A stretch of 64,000 nucleotides of DNA from UBA5195 sp034432755 (lineage in GTDB: Bacteria; Chloroflexota; Anaerolineae; Anaerolineales; Villigracilaceae), in NCBI GenBank assembly GCA_034432755.1, contig DAOUBQ010000093.1, positions 15,328 to 79,327 of the forward strand, written 5' to 3'. Shown here in pieces: positions 25,754-33,538 of this stretch (position 1 is its first letter; the number at the start of each line of letters is the position of its first letter). A model generated the notes under the pieces. The model was given only the letters and a program-made list of their open reading frames with translations, was not told the origin of the DNA and did not search any database. The position numbers and the translations under genes are program-made.

Positions 25754-26599
25754 ATGTCTAAACCTATTCTTTTTGTCATGCTGGCGCTGGCAGCGAGCGC
25801 GTGTGGTATCAATATTAACCTGCCTGAGGCCCAAGTTCCTGGCCCCGATTTGACCGATGAAATCAGCATTCCTGCGCCCGATTCTAACCCTGTTCGCCTG
25901 ACGTTGGAATTTGGCGCGGGTGAACTACATCTCGCACCGGGCGCAGAAGCCGGCCTGGTGAACGGCACAGCCACTTATAACGTCCCCGATTTTAAGCCCG
26001 AAGTCAAAATGGATGGTGGGCACGCGCTTCTTAAGCAGGGTGAGTATCGGGTGAGTGGGATTCCGAATTTTGACGGTTTGAAAAACGAGTGGAATCTTCG
26101 GCTCGGCTCGCAGCCGATGGCCCTAGAAATTAAAGCCGGGGCGTATCAGGGCGAGTTTGACCTGGGCGGCCTGGCGCTCAGCAGCCTTGCCATAAACGAT
26201 GGGGCAGCGGAGGTGACAATTGACTTTTCTGCGCCTAACCCTGAAAAAATGAGCCTGTTTTCTTATAAAACGGGCGCTTCGAATGTGACCCTGAAGAACC
26301 TGGCAAATGCCAATTTTGTCTCGATGGTATTTGAGAGCGGTGCGGGCAATTACAATCTCGATTTTGGCGGCGGCTTGCAGCGCGATGCCAGCCTCTCCAT
26401 TCGCTCAGGCATGAGTAATCTGACGCTGGTCATTCCAGAGGGAGTGGCAGCGACAGTCAAGGTCAATGGTGGCCTTTCGAATGTGCAATTTCCTGCAGGC
26501 TGGGCGCAGCAGGGTGATTTGGTTACGCAGTCTGGAGATGGCCCAACCCTGACGGTGGTGATTGAAATGGGCGCGGGGAACGTGCAGATTACAAAATAA
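25754..26599 (+). CDS. Lipoprotein with toast-rack/LiaF-like beta domain
   Basis: 281 residues from the ATG at 25754, with GGAGG seven bases upstream. The signal peptide ends in the lipobox LAASAC (Cys17 or so). The remainder is repetitive beta structure: LEFGAGELHLAPG, FESGAGNYNLDFGGG, IEMGAGNVQITK. These GAG-x-hydrophobic strands resemble the 'toast rack' (DUF2154/LiaF-related) fold found in envelope-stress and adhesin-like proteins. It would sit on the outer face of the cytoplasmic membrane. Function unknown; it is monocistronic. Confidence 0.72.
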   Translation: MSKPILFVMLALAASACGININLPEAQVPGPDLTDEISIPAPDSNPVRLTLEFGAGELHLAPGAEAGLVNGTATYNVPDFKPEVKMDGGHALLKQGEYRVSGIPNFDGLKNEWNLRLGSQPMALEIKAGAYQGEFDLGGLALSSLAINDGAAEVTIDFSAPNPEKMSLFSYKTGASNVTLKNLANANFVSMVFESGAGNYNLDFGGGLQRDASLSIRSGMSNLTLVIPEGVAATVKVNGGLSNVQFPAGWAQQGDLVTQSGDGPTLTVVIEMGAGNVQITK

Positions 26600-26916
26600 G
26601 CCGATTTTCCCTGTGGGCGTTTGAGGGCGCGTTTGCCTGCCCGCAGCCTGCACTCGGGCTGTTGGGCGGGTTTCAGATTCAGCCTGGGTTCACCCGCGTT
26701 TGCTGCGTGGCTTATTCTGAAGTCCTGTCCATTCGGTTTGTTTTTAAATCCATGGCTTTCTCCTTATCGCTGGGGTCGCTTTGTTCAACAGGATAGACCG
26801 AACAGGATGTTTTCACGCTGCTTTTCGCGTGGCTCATCCTGAACATCCTGCCCATCCTGTTTTTTCGCCTGAAACCAGGTTTTGAGAAAGCCATATTTTT
26901 AAATCTGCGCACTCTT
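26600..26916. other. Non-coding stretch with CAGGATG-type repeats
   Basis: No credible gene. It contains an imperfect GC hairpin at about 26638-26670 and direct repeats of an ATCCTG/CAGGAT unit at about 26780-26862, a common dispersed motif type in related genomes. A 66-codon minus-strand frame here is made from those repeats and was not called. Confidence 0.5.
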
Positions 26917-27035
26917 CAATACCTTCGCCAATTTTAAAATGGCACTCAGCAACCGCCATATATAGTGTTTTCAAAAGGTTTTCGCCCCCACATATAGGGG
27001 TTCGCTATCACTCGCGAATTTTGACGAAGGTATTG
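26917..27035. mobile_element. MITE-like element with terminal inverted repeats and 5-bp target duplication
   Basis: CAATACCTTCG (26917-26927) and CGAAGGTATTG (27025-27035) are perfect 11-bp terminal inverted repeats, extendable to 15 with one mismatch. Both ends are flanked by CTCTT (26912-26916 and 27036-27040), a 5-bp direct repeat expected from target-site duplication. The 119-bp element has no coding capacity; it holds a small CCCC/GGGG hairpin. Its right target copy overlaps the -35 box of the downstream promoter. Confidence 0.7.
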
Positions 27036-27038
27036 CTC

Positions 27039-27066
27039 TTGACAGATGTTTTTTTTTGCATAAAAT
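27039..27066 (+). promoter_or_regulatory. Sigma70-type promoter of the zinc-binding lipoprotein gene
   Basis: TTGACA (27039-27044), 16-base spacer, TAAAAT (27061-27066). The TT of the -35 box belongs to the duplicated CTCTT of the adjacent MITE-like element. Confidence 0.7.
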
Positions 27067-27085
27067 GATAAAGATTTTCATTATC
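27067..27085 (+). promoter_or_regulatory. Fur-family box over the transcription start
   Basis: GATAAAGATTTTCATTATC matches 16 of 19 positions of the classical Fur box. It begins directly after the -10 hexamer, where a repressor would block initiation. Given the downstream zinc-binding protein, the regulator is more likely Zur than Fur. Confidence 0.65.
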
Positions 27086-27167
27086 AAAAATTGCCTTTGC
27101 GTTTGCACAGCGCAAGGCAGTTCACCTATTTTGAAGCGACTGCTTCTAGATAAAGAAAGGAGCAAGA

Positions 27168-28544
27168 ATGAAATTAAGTTTCAATACCATCTTATCCGTT
27201 CTGTTGTTGGCCGCCTTTGGGCTGGGGGCTTGCAGCCCGGCAGCCAGCCAACCTGCCTCGGTAGAACCGGCTGCGTTCAAGGTTCTGGCTGTGGAAACTT
27301 TTCTGGCTGATATTGCTCAGAATGTGGCCGGGGAACGAGTTAAAGTGGAAAGCCTGATTCCGGTGGGGATGGACCCGCACGCTTTTGAGCCGACCCCGCA
27401 GGATGTACAGAAAATTGCTGAAAGCAATCTGTTGATTTTGAATGGTGCAGGTTTCGAAGAGTGGGCCGCCAAAACGCTCGAAAACGCTGGCGGTCAGCGC
27501 CAGGTCATTGAAGCCTCGGCCGGTCTGACCAGCCGCGAAGCGCGCGAGGGAGAAGAAGCAGTGATGTCGCCGGAGGAAAAGGCCCAACAGGTCTGTGAAG
27601 CGCTGGCTGATAAAACTGCCCAAGAAGCGCTTGCTGCTGGCAGCGATGCCGCCAGCGCGGTGGACCTGCACGGTGAAGAACATGCCCATGCGGACGAGAA
27701 CACTCACCAACACGAGGCCGAACTGCTCTCGCTCAATTTGACGGCCAGCGATAACGGCTATGCCGGGTATGTCAAATTGGATGTGGCCGAAGATGGCGAG
27801 TATGTGATTGCTGCCAGCGGTGGAAACCTTTCGGTTACCGATGCCAGCGGAGCCGAGATAGAAGTGGAAGAAACGCTGCCGGTGAATTGCTCTGGTCTGA
27901 ACAGTGGTATTCTGTTAGACCTGGAGCCGGGCGAATATGTGATTGGCCTGACTGGTCTAACAGCTGAAACCACCCCCTTCTTCGCCGGTTCGGCAGGTGG
28001 TCATCATCATCACCAGGGCGACCCGCACTTCTGGCTCGACCCAACCAATGTGATTAAGTATGCCGAGAATATCCGCGATGGCTTGATTGCCGCAGACCCC
28101 GCTGGAAAGGATATTTATACCCGGAATGCCGCTGCTTACATTGCCAAACTGACTGAGCTCGATGACTGGATTAAGACCCAGGTGGAGCAAATTCCTGCTG
28201 AACGCCGTCTGATTGTGACCAATCATGAGAGCTTTGGCTATTTTGCCGACCGGTATGGCTTTAAGATTATTGGCACGGTTGTTCCCAGCGTGAGTACCAA
28301 CGCTTCTCCATCGGCGCAGCAGCTGGCGCGGCTGGTGAATCACATCAAAGAAACCGGCGCCATTGCCATCTTTTTGGAAACCGGCGCTTCGCCCCAATTG
28401 GCTCAGCAGGTGGCGGCTGAAACCGGCGTGAAGGTGGTGAGCGAACTCTATACTCACTCGATTACCCCTCCCGATGGCAAGGCGCCGACTTATATTGATA
28501 TGATGAAATACAACGTCACAGCCATTGTCGAGGCATTGAAATAA
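27168..28544 (+). CDS. znuA: Zinc ABC-transporter substrate-binding lipoprotein with inserted beta domain
   Basis: 458 residues against about 300 for most ZnuA/AdcA proteins. The lipobox is LGAC (Cys22). The metal ligands of the cluster A-I family are present: His71 in GMDPHAFEPTP, His287 in GDPHFWLDP, and a later His in TNHESFGYFADRYG. Between the two lobes lie a His-rich stretch (about 168-182), then about 90 residues of beta sequence (about 184-275, with EDGEYVIAASGG and EPGEYVIGLTG), then HHHH (279-282). That middle domain is not usual in the family. No znuB or znuC is nearby. A Fur-type box controls it. Confidence 0.88.
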   Translation: MKLSFNTILSVLLLAAFGLGACSPAASQPASVEPAAFKVLAVETFLADIAQNVAGERVKVESLIPVGMDPHAFEPTPQDVQKIAESNLLILNGAGFEEWAAKTLENAGGQRQVIEASAGLTSREAREGEEAVMSPEEKAQQVCEALADKTAQEALAAGSDAASAVDLHGEEHAHADENTHQHEAELLSLNLTASDNGYAGYVKLDVAEDGEYVIAASGGNLSVTDASGAEIEVEETLPVNCSGLNSGILLDLEPGEYVIGLTGLTAETTPFFAGSAGGHHHHQGDPHFWLDPTNVIKYAENIRDGLIAADPAGKDIYTRNAAAYIAKLTELDDWIKTQVEQIPAERRLIVTNHESFGYFADRYGFKIIGTVVPSVSTNASPSAQQLARLVNHIKETGAIAIFLETGASPQLAQQVAAETGVKVVSELYTHSITPPDGKAPTYIDMMKYNVTAIVEALK

Positions 28545-28567
28545 TCAAAAAGAGCAAGCCAGAGCCA

Positions 28568-28599
28568 AACGAGCGCCGGGAAGATTTCTGGCGCTCGTT
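28568..28599 (+). terminator. Hairpin after znuA
   Basis: AACGAGCGCC and GGCGCTCGTT form a perfect 10-bp stem with a 12-base loop, 23 bases after the stop. There is no T-run, so intrinsic termination is uncertain. Confidence 0.45.
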
Positions 28600-28964
28600 A
28601 CTCGTTAAGTGTGGATGACAATACTCAACCATGCGCTTGCTCCTGTAAGCCCTCAACGCCGCGCGCATTTAAAATTCGTTTTTGCGCCGGAGGATTGCGC
28701 CCTCAGGCAAAGCCTGCAAGGCGTCTATGATGGCGCTCAGGCTCTGGGCTTGCCTTGGGCGTCGTTCTGCTGGCTGTGGTGACCGTTTCTGACGTACGGG
28801 CAGGTTGACCCATCCCTGCTGATTGACGTTGATAGTTGTTAAAATTCTGGTACACTTCGTACCCGAACTGCGTTCGTTGGTTGGTTTTCGTTTTCACAAA
28901 CGCTGATGGTACACAGTTCCATACTTTTTGCAAATTTTGTCAAAAGTCCAATTCAATCTACTCT
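28600..28964. other. Non-coding gap before the FAD oxidoreductase gene
   Basis: No gene or known RNA motif is recognised. A TTGACG at 28823-28828 has no properly spaced -10. The start at 28965 lacks a Shine-Dalgarno. Confidence 0.4.
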
Positions 28965-30119
28965 ATGACACTTCCTACCCGCGCAGAAATAGTCATCATT
29001 GGCGGCGGGGTGATGGGCGCCAGCACGCTATATCACCTGGCACAGGGCGGCGCAAGAGACATCATCCTGCTAGAAAAAGAGGAATTCTTTGGGGCTGGCG
29101 CCACCGGGCGTTGCGCAGGTGGTGTGCGCTACCAATTCTCCACCGAAGTGAACGTGCGCCTCTCGCTTGCCAGCCTGCCTATGCTCGAACGATTTCGCGA
29201 TGAAATCGGACAAGACATCCACTACCGGCCCTGCGGCTACCTGCTGGTTGCAACCCGCCAACAAGATGTTGAATCTTTTCGCCGAAATGTGGCATTGCAG
29301 CACCGCCTGGGCGTGAACACCGAGTGGCTCAGCGGAGATGAAGTTCGTGCACGCCTGCCCCTGATGCGCTTTGAAGACGCCCTGGCTGGAACGTTTTACC
29401 CCAAAGACGGCCTGGTTGACCCCAATAGTGTGGTGATGGGCTACATTGGGGCAGCACAACGCCTGGGCGCCAAAGCCTTCAGACAGGCAGAAGTGACTGC
29501 AATTCATGTTCGAGGTGGACGCATTGAAGCCGTTGGAACCACCACCGGCATGATTCAGACCCGAATGGTTATCAACGCCGCTGGTCCTTGGGCCGGGCAA
29601 ATTGGTAAAATGGCAGGCGTTCACATTCCCATTACACCCTTGCGCAGGCAATGGTTCACCACCACGCCCCTGCCACAAATCCCGCGCGATTTTCCCTTTG
29701 TGATAGATTTTGCGCAAGGGCTATATTTTCATCGTGAAGGTGAAGGCTTGCTCATTGGCATGTCGAACCCGCATGAAAAACCAGGCTTTAACCAGAATGT
29801 AGATAAAGCATTTGAACTGGTCAACGTGGAAGCGGCGATAACACGCCTGCCCCTGCTTGAACAGGCCAGGCTGGCCTCCCATTTGGCTGGGCTATATGAG
29901 GTTTCTCCCGATGCGCACCCCATTTTCGGCAAAACGCCGCTGGAGGGGTTTTATGTAGTGGCCGGGTTTTCAGGGCATGGGTTTATGCACGGCCCGGTGG
30001 CAGGCAAATTAATGGCCGAATATTTGCTGGAAGGCGCGTTTCGGAGCGTAGATGTTTCGATGCTAGACCTGGCGCGTTTCGACGAAAATCGCATCCTCAG
30101 CGAGTACAACGTTGTCTAA
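28965..30119 (+). CDS. FAD-dependent oxidoreductase (DadA/sarcosine oxidase beta-like)
   Basis: 384 residues from the ATG at 28965; the upstream open frame has no family sequence. The Rossmann motif IVIIGGGVMGASTLYHLA is at about 9-26, followed by EKEEFFGAGATGRCAGGVRY. The C-terminal GFSGHGFMHGPVAG closes the FAD fold. It belongs to the DAO family that oxidises glycine, sarcosine or D-amino acids; the substrate is not determinable. It ends in a hairpin shared with the convergent ssb gene. Confidence 0.85.
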   Translation: MTLPTRAEIVIIGGGVMGASTLYHLAQGGARDIILLEKEEFFGAGATGRCAGGVRYQFSTEVNVRLSLASLPMLERFRDEIGQDIHYRPCGYLLVATRQQDVESFRRNVALQHRLGVNTEWLSGDEVRARLPLMRFEDALAGTFYPKDGLVDPNSVVMGYIGAAQRLGAKAFRQAEVTAIHVRGGRIEAVGTTTGMIQTRMVINAAGPWAGQIGKMAGVHIPITPLRRQWFTTTPLPQIPRDFPFVIDFAQGLYFHREGEGLLIGMSNPHEKPGFNQNVDKAFELVNVEAAITRLPLLEQARLASHLAGLYEVSPDAHPIFGKTPLEGFYVVAGFSGHGFMHGPVAGKLMAEYLLEGAFRSVDVSMLDLARFDENRILSEYNVV

Positions 30120-30125
30120 TCCCAT

Positions 30126-30149
30126 GAAGCGTAGAGTAATCTACGCTTC
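30126..30149. terminator. Bidirectional hairpin overlapping the ssb stop codon
   Basis: GAAGCGTAGA-GTAA-TCTACGCTTC, a perfect 10-bp stem with a 4-base loop, lies between the convergent oxidoreductase and ssb genes. The TAG stop of ssb (30143-30141) is inside the stem. No T-run follows on either side. Confidence 0.6.
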
Positions 30150-30521
30150 GTACTCGCCCGCATCCTCCTCCACCGTTAGCACCGGCTCTTCGGCGGGCTT
30201 GCGGTCGAGGAATTGTAGTAAGAGCGCTACCACTTTCGTAAAATACTTTATTTCCCCTTTGTCTTCATACTTATCCGTCTTCAGGCGACCCTCCAGATAG
30301 ACCAGGCTGCCTTTTTTCAGGTATTGGTCAGCCACTTCGCCCAGCCGCCCCCAGGCTTCGACGTTAATCCACTCGGTATATTCCTTTGTCTCGCCGGCGC
30401 TCTTCCAACGCTGGGTCACTGCCAGGCTGAAATGAGTCACTTTCTTGCCGGTCGGCGTGAAGCGGGTCTCCGGGTCCCTCCCCAGGTACCCAATCAACTG
30501 AACACGGTTCAAAGCGGGCAT
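30141..30521 (-). CDS. ssb: Single-stranded DNA-binding protein
   Basis: 126 residues from the ATG at 30521 (MPALNRVQLIGYLGRDPETR), with AGGAGG upstream. The OB fold is complete: GRDPETRFTPTGKKV, WINVEAWGRLGEVADQYLKKGSLVYLEGRLKTDKY. The C-terminus is acidic but lacks the DDDIPF tip used by E. coli SSB to recruit partners; it ends EDAGEYEA. It may be an accessory or plastid-like short SSB. The C-terminal coding sequence overlaps the shared hairpin. Confidence 0.92.
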   Translation of the reverse strand: MPALNRVQLIGYLGRDPETRFTPTGKKVTHFSLAVTQRWKSAGETKEYTEWINVEAWGRLGEVADQYLKKGSLVYLEGRLKTDKYEDKGEIKYFTKVVALLLQFLDRKPAEEPVLTVEEDAGEYEA

Positions 30522-30701
30522 GGTTATCCTCCTGATGAAGTTGAGTCTTGTGTTTCGACAGGTCTCGATACACTGGAACAGCACCGGCTGCGCAACCTTC
30601 GGCTTTTCTTTCCAACAAATGGAATAGGCGCAAACGATATGGTTAGTGTACGTCTTTGAAACCGGATTTTCAAGCGGAATTTTCCAATTTGCCAGGCGGG
30701 T

Positions 30702-31694
30702 TCACTCCCGTTGCAACAATCGGAACGAAATTGCGCCCACCAGCAGCGGAAGCCAAAAGGTCAGGCTGCGGTAAGTGAGGGTCACAATAACGGATTGCTC
30801 CCAGGGAACGTTTAGCGACCGGAGCGCCAGCGGCATGAGCGTTTCTACAACACCAATGCCAGAGGGGGTGGGAGAAACAATCAAGAACAGGTAATATGAT
30901 GCAAAGCCAGCGACAACCGTGCCTGCCGAAAAAGCAACATCGAAGGCCAGGAAGGTCATCAGCAAAATCAGGGTTTGCAGGGTTTTGCTTGCCAGCGCGA
31001 AGAACAGCGGGGCCATTGCCCCATGCCGCCGCACCCGCAAAATTGAAAGGCCTTCGGCAACTTCCATGCTAAAAACTCTGGCTGTCTCCTCACTGAGGTA
31101 GTTTCGGCGCATAAAGGGGAAAAGAATTCGATTCAATCGCCGCGCAAACCAGGTCAATAACCGCCCTAACTGCTCACCGGAACGCGAGCCGATATAGATA
31201 AATATACCCAGCCCGATAAAGAGCGCCAACATGATGAACGAAGCAGTCATTTCTCCCATTTTCAGGTCGTTGCGGCGGATAAACACGACCCAGCCCAGTC
31301 CCAAGACGACCATAAAGGCTGCATAGTCCAAAAACAGGTGTAGCGCCGCCGCTGCCGCTGCCATTCCGCGTGGGTATTTACGCCGCCCGGCGTCATCAAT
31401 GAACACGGCCAATCCGCCAAACCCGCCCGAAGGCGCAACGACGTTGATGAAATTGGCGGCTGACGAAAGCAGAACAAGACGCCACAGGCTTTCTTTAACG
31501 TCCATCAGCCGAAAAAGCGAACGATAGCCCAACGCATCGCTGGCAGTCCAGGCGGCCACCAGCAGGATGCATAGACTAATGAAACCAAAATCGCTTTTCT
31601 GGAGCGTCTTCCAGGTGTTTTCGAGTTCGCCAACGCTGGTCAAAACCAGCCCGCTAGCGAGGAAGAATACCAGGATGATGAGAATTTTACGCAT
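30702..31694 (-). CDS. YbhN/LPG-synthase-TM-type membrane protein
   Basis: 330 residues with about eight membrane helices. Family marks are APSGGFGGLAVFIDDAGRR near residue 90, the mid-protein re-entrant region, and VSPTPSGIGVVE near residue 278. This UPF0104 fold is the flippase half of MprF and also occurs as a stand-alone putative lipid transporter. No synthase domain is attached. A terminator (31746-31712) separates it from the upstream thi operon. Confidence 0.82.
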   Translation of the reverse strand: MRKILIILVFFLASGLVLTSVGELENTWKTLQKSDFGFISLCILLVAAWTASDALGYRSLFRLMDVKESLWRLVLLSSAANFINVVAPSGGFGGLAVFIDDAGRRKYPRGMAAAAAALHLFLDYAAFMVVLGLGWVVFIRRNDLKMGEMTASFIMLALFIGLGIFIYIGSRSGEQLGRLLTWFARRLNRILFPFMRRNYLSEETARVFSMEVAEGLSILRVRRHGAMAPLFFALASKTLQTLILLMTFLAFDVAFSAGTVVAGFASYYLFLIVSPTPSGIGVVETLMPLALRSLNVPWEQSVIVTLTYRSLTFWLPLLVGAISFRLLQRE

Positions 31695-31711
31695 TGGCGG
31701 GATTATACAGG

Positions 31712-31746
31712 AAAAAGCGAGAGCGTTTCGTCAGGAACGTTCTCGC
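31712..31746 (-). terminator. Intrinsic terminator of the thi operon
   Basis: On the minus strand an 11-bp stem (GCGAGAACGTT / AACGCTCTCGC, one G-U) with an 8-base loop is followed by TTTTT. It ends the thiN-thiB-thiP unit 75 bases after the thiP stop. Confidence 0.8.
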
Positions 31747-31820
31747 CTGATACGAAAGGGGCATATTCAGGCCTGAACGGGTTCTGCCGGGGCGAGTTCG
31801 TCATGGCGGGGAGCGCATAA

Positions 31821-33512
31821 TCACTCTCCGGCGAGGCGCTCTCGCTCGATGAGCCAAATCAACAGGCCGCTCAATAACATTAGCAGGGTCGCCATCGCCA
31901 TTGCCTGGCCGTAGTTCAGGCCACCAGGCTGCGAAAGGAAGCGGAAAATGGCCGTCGGCAGGGTGGGATATTCGGGACGGGCCAGCAGCGAAGCCGCCCC
32001 AAACTCTCCCAGCGAGACGGTAAAAGCGAAGGCGCTGGCCGAAAAAACCGCGCGCGAAAGAATCGGCCTATCCACATGCCACCAAACCTGAAAGGGATTC
32101 GCGCCCAACACTGCTGCTGCTTCACGATAACGGTTGGGAATGGTCGCCAGCGCGGCTTGCAGGTTGCGGATGACAAAGGGTAGGGCAATGGTGGTATGAG
32201 CAAGAGGGATGATGAAGGGGGACTTGATGAGAGAATCCGTGAGGAACGATGAGGAATGTGTGAACAGGGAGAAAGGGAAAATGGTAACGAGAGGGCGGTT
32301 GAACGTGAGGATGTAGCCAAGTCCGAGGGTAACGGCTGAAGCGCCGAGCGGGAGCATGAGCAGAGGGTCTACCCAGCGGGCAAATCTGCCGGGACGGGCG
32401 AGGGCCAGGGCTGCCGGGAAGCCAAGCGCGAGCGAAAAGACCACCGTCAGCCCGGCGTAGGCCAACGAGTTGCGCGCCGCTTCAAACGGCGGGACATAGA
32501 AGATGGAGTCTCGCCGGTTGATAAACAGTTCGCTGTAATATTCAGTTGTCAGGGCCGGGCCAATCTGAGCGCGTTGGCCGCGCTCCGCTTCAATGCGGGA
32601 GACTGAACGGATAGGAAGCGCAAGCAGGGGCGCAAGAAAAAAGAGAATAATAAAAGAGGAAAGAAGAAAAACAAAAAAGCGTTCGGTGAACGATTGGGGG
32701 ATTTTGACCATCGGCTCAACTGGTTTTACCGGTACGGCCAGGCGGGTGAGGTAGCGGCTGTAGAGCGCGGAGAAAGCCAGGGTACAGAGCATCTGCACAA
32801 GCGAGAATAGGGCGGCGGCCGGCAGGTTGAGCAGGTGCATAGCCTGGACGTAGATTTCGACTTCGATGGTCGAAAATTTGGGGCCGCCAAGCAGCAAAAT
32901 CACGCCATAACTGGTGAAATCGAACAGAAAGACAAGGATGCTGGCGGCAAAGATAGCTGGCCGCAGCAGGGGCAACGATACCCGCAACAAGGCCTGCACG
33001 GGGCTGGCCCCCAATGAGCGGGCGGCTTGCGCCAGGCGCGGGTCGAGCGAAGCCCAAGCCGCACCGACCACCCGAATGACGATGGTGGCATTGTAAAAGA
33101 CGTGCGCCACAAGAATAGCCTGTAATCTGCCAACAAATTGCACAGGGGGTAGGTCGTAAGAGGCCAATCCCAGGTTGAGCCAGCCGCGCGGGCCAAGCAG
33201 GGCGTTGAATCCCGCCGCAACGACCACTGTCGGCAGCATGAAGGGGATGGCGGTCAGCGTTCGCAAGGCGGGTTTTAGCGGGAAGTCGTAGCGTGCAAAG
33301 AGAAAGGCGAGAGGCAGACCAACGATAAGGGTTAAGAGCATAGAGGCAAAAGCCTGCAAAAATGTAAATCGAAGCACCTCCAACAGCCGCAGGGCGAAAG
33401 AACCGCCCAGCAAAGCAAAGGAGCCCGGATTCAGGCCAAGGGTCAGAATCCGGGCGAGGGGCAAGAAGAAGAATATCCCCAAAAAGATGAGCGCTGGCAG
33501 CAGGCGTTTCAA
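31821..33512 (-). CDS. thiP: Thiamine-type ABC transporter permease, two fused membrane domains
   Basis: 563 residues with about twelve membrane helices. Two binding-protein-dependent permease domains are fused, each with an EAA-type loop (SLDPRLAQAARSLGASPVQ and IPNRYREAAAVLGANPFQ). This layout fits ThiP and the related iron permease FbpB; the riboswitch and adjacent ThiB favour thiamine. The start is TTG at 33512 with no good Shine-Dalgarno. The ATPase subunit (thiQ) is missing from the operon and window, so it must be encoded elsewhere or shared. Confidence 0.85.
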   Translation of the reverse strand: MKRLLPALIFLGIFFFLPLARILTLGLNPGSFALLGGSFALRLLEVLRFTFLQAFASMLLTLIVGLPLAFLFARYDFPLKPALRTLTAIPFMLPTVVVAAGFNALLGPRGWLNLGLASYDLPPVQFVGRLQAILVAHVFYNATIVIRVVGAAWASLDPRLAQAARSLGASPVQALLRVSLPLLRPAIFAASILVFLFDFTSYGVILLLGGPKFSTIEVEIYVQAMHLLNLPAAALFSLVQMLCTLAFSALYSRYLTRLAVPVKPVEPMVKIPQSFTERFFVFLLSSFIILFFLAPLLALPIRSVSRIEAERGQRAQIGPALTTEYYSELFINRRDSIFYVPPFEAARNSLAYAGLTVVFSLALGFPAALALARPGRFARWVDPLLMLPLGASAVTLGLGYILTFNRPLVTIFPFSLFTHSSSFLTDSLIKSPFIIPLAHTTIALPFVIRNLQAALATIPNRYREAAAVLGANPFQVWWHVDRPILSRAVFSASAFAFTVSLGEFGAASLLARPEYPTLPTAIFRFLSQPGGLNYGQAMAMATLLMLLSGLLIWLIERERLAGE

Positions 33513-33538
33513 GGTGGTCGAACCGGTTGAGATGCGGC

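Noticed and set aside
26712..26912. 66-codon minus-strand frame
   Set aside because: Built from CAGGATG-type dispersed repeats; no RBS or conserved motif.
28703..28933. 76-codon minus-strand frame between znuA and the oxidoreductase
   Set aside because: Unusual composition, no RBS, overlaps the probable promoter region of the following gene.
31821..33512. Iron (FbpB-type) rather than thiamine permease
   Set aside because: The fused two-domain layout fits both, but the TPP riboswitch, ThiN and the ThiB-type binding protein favour thiamine.
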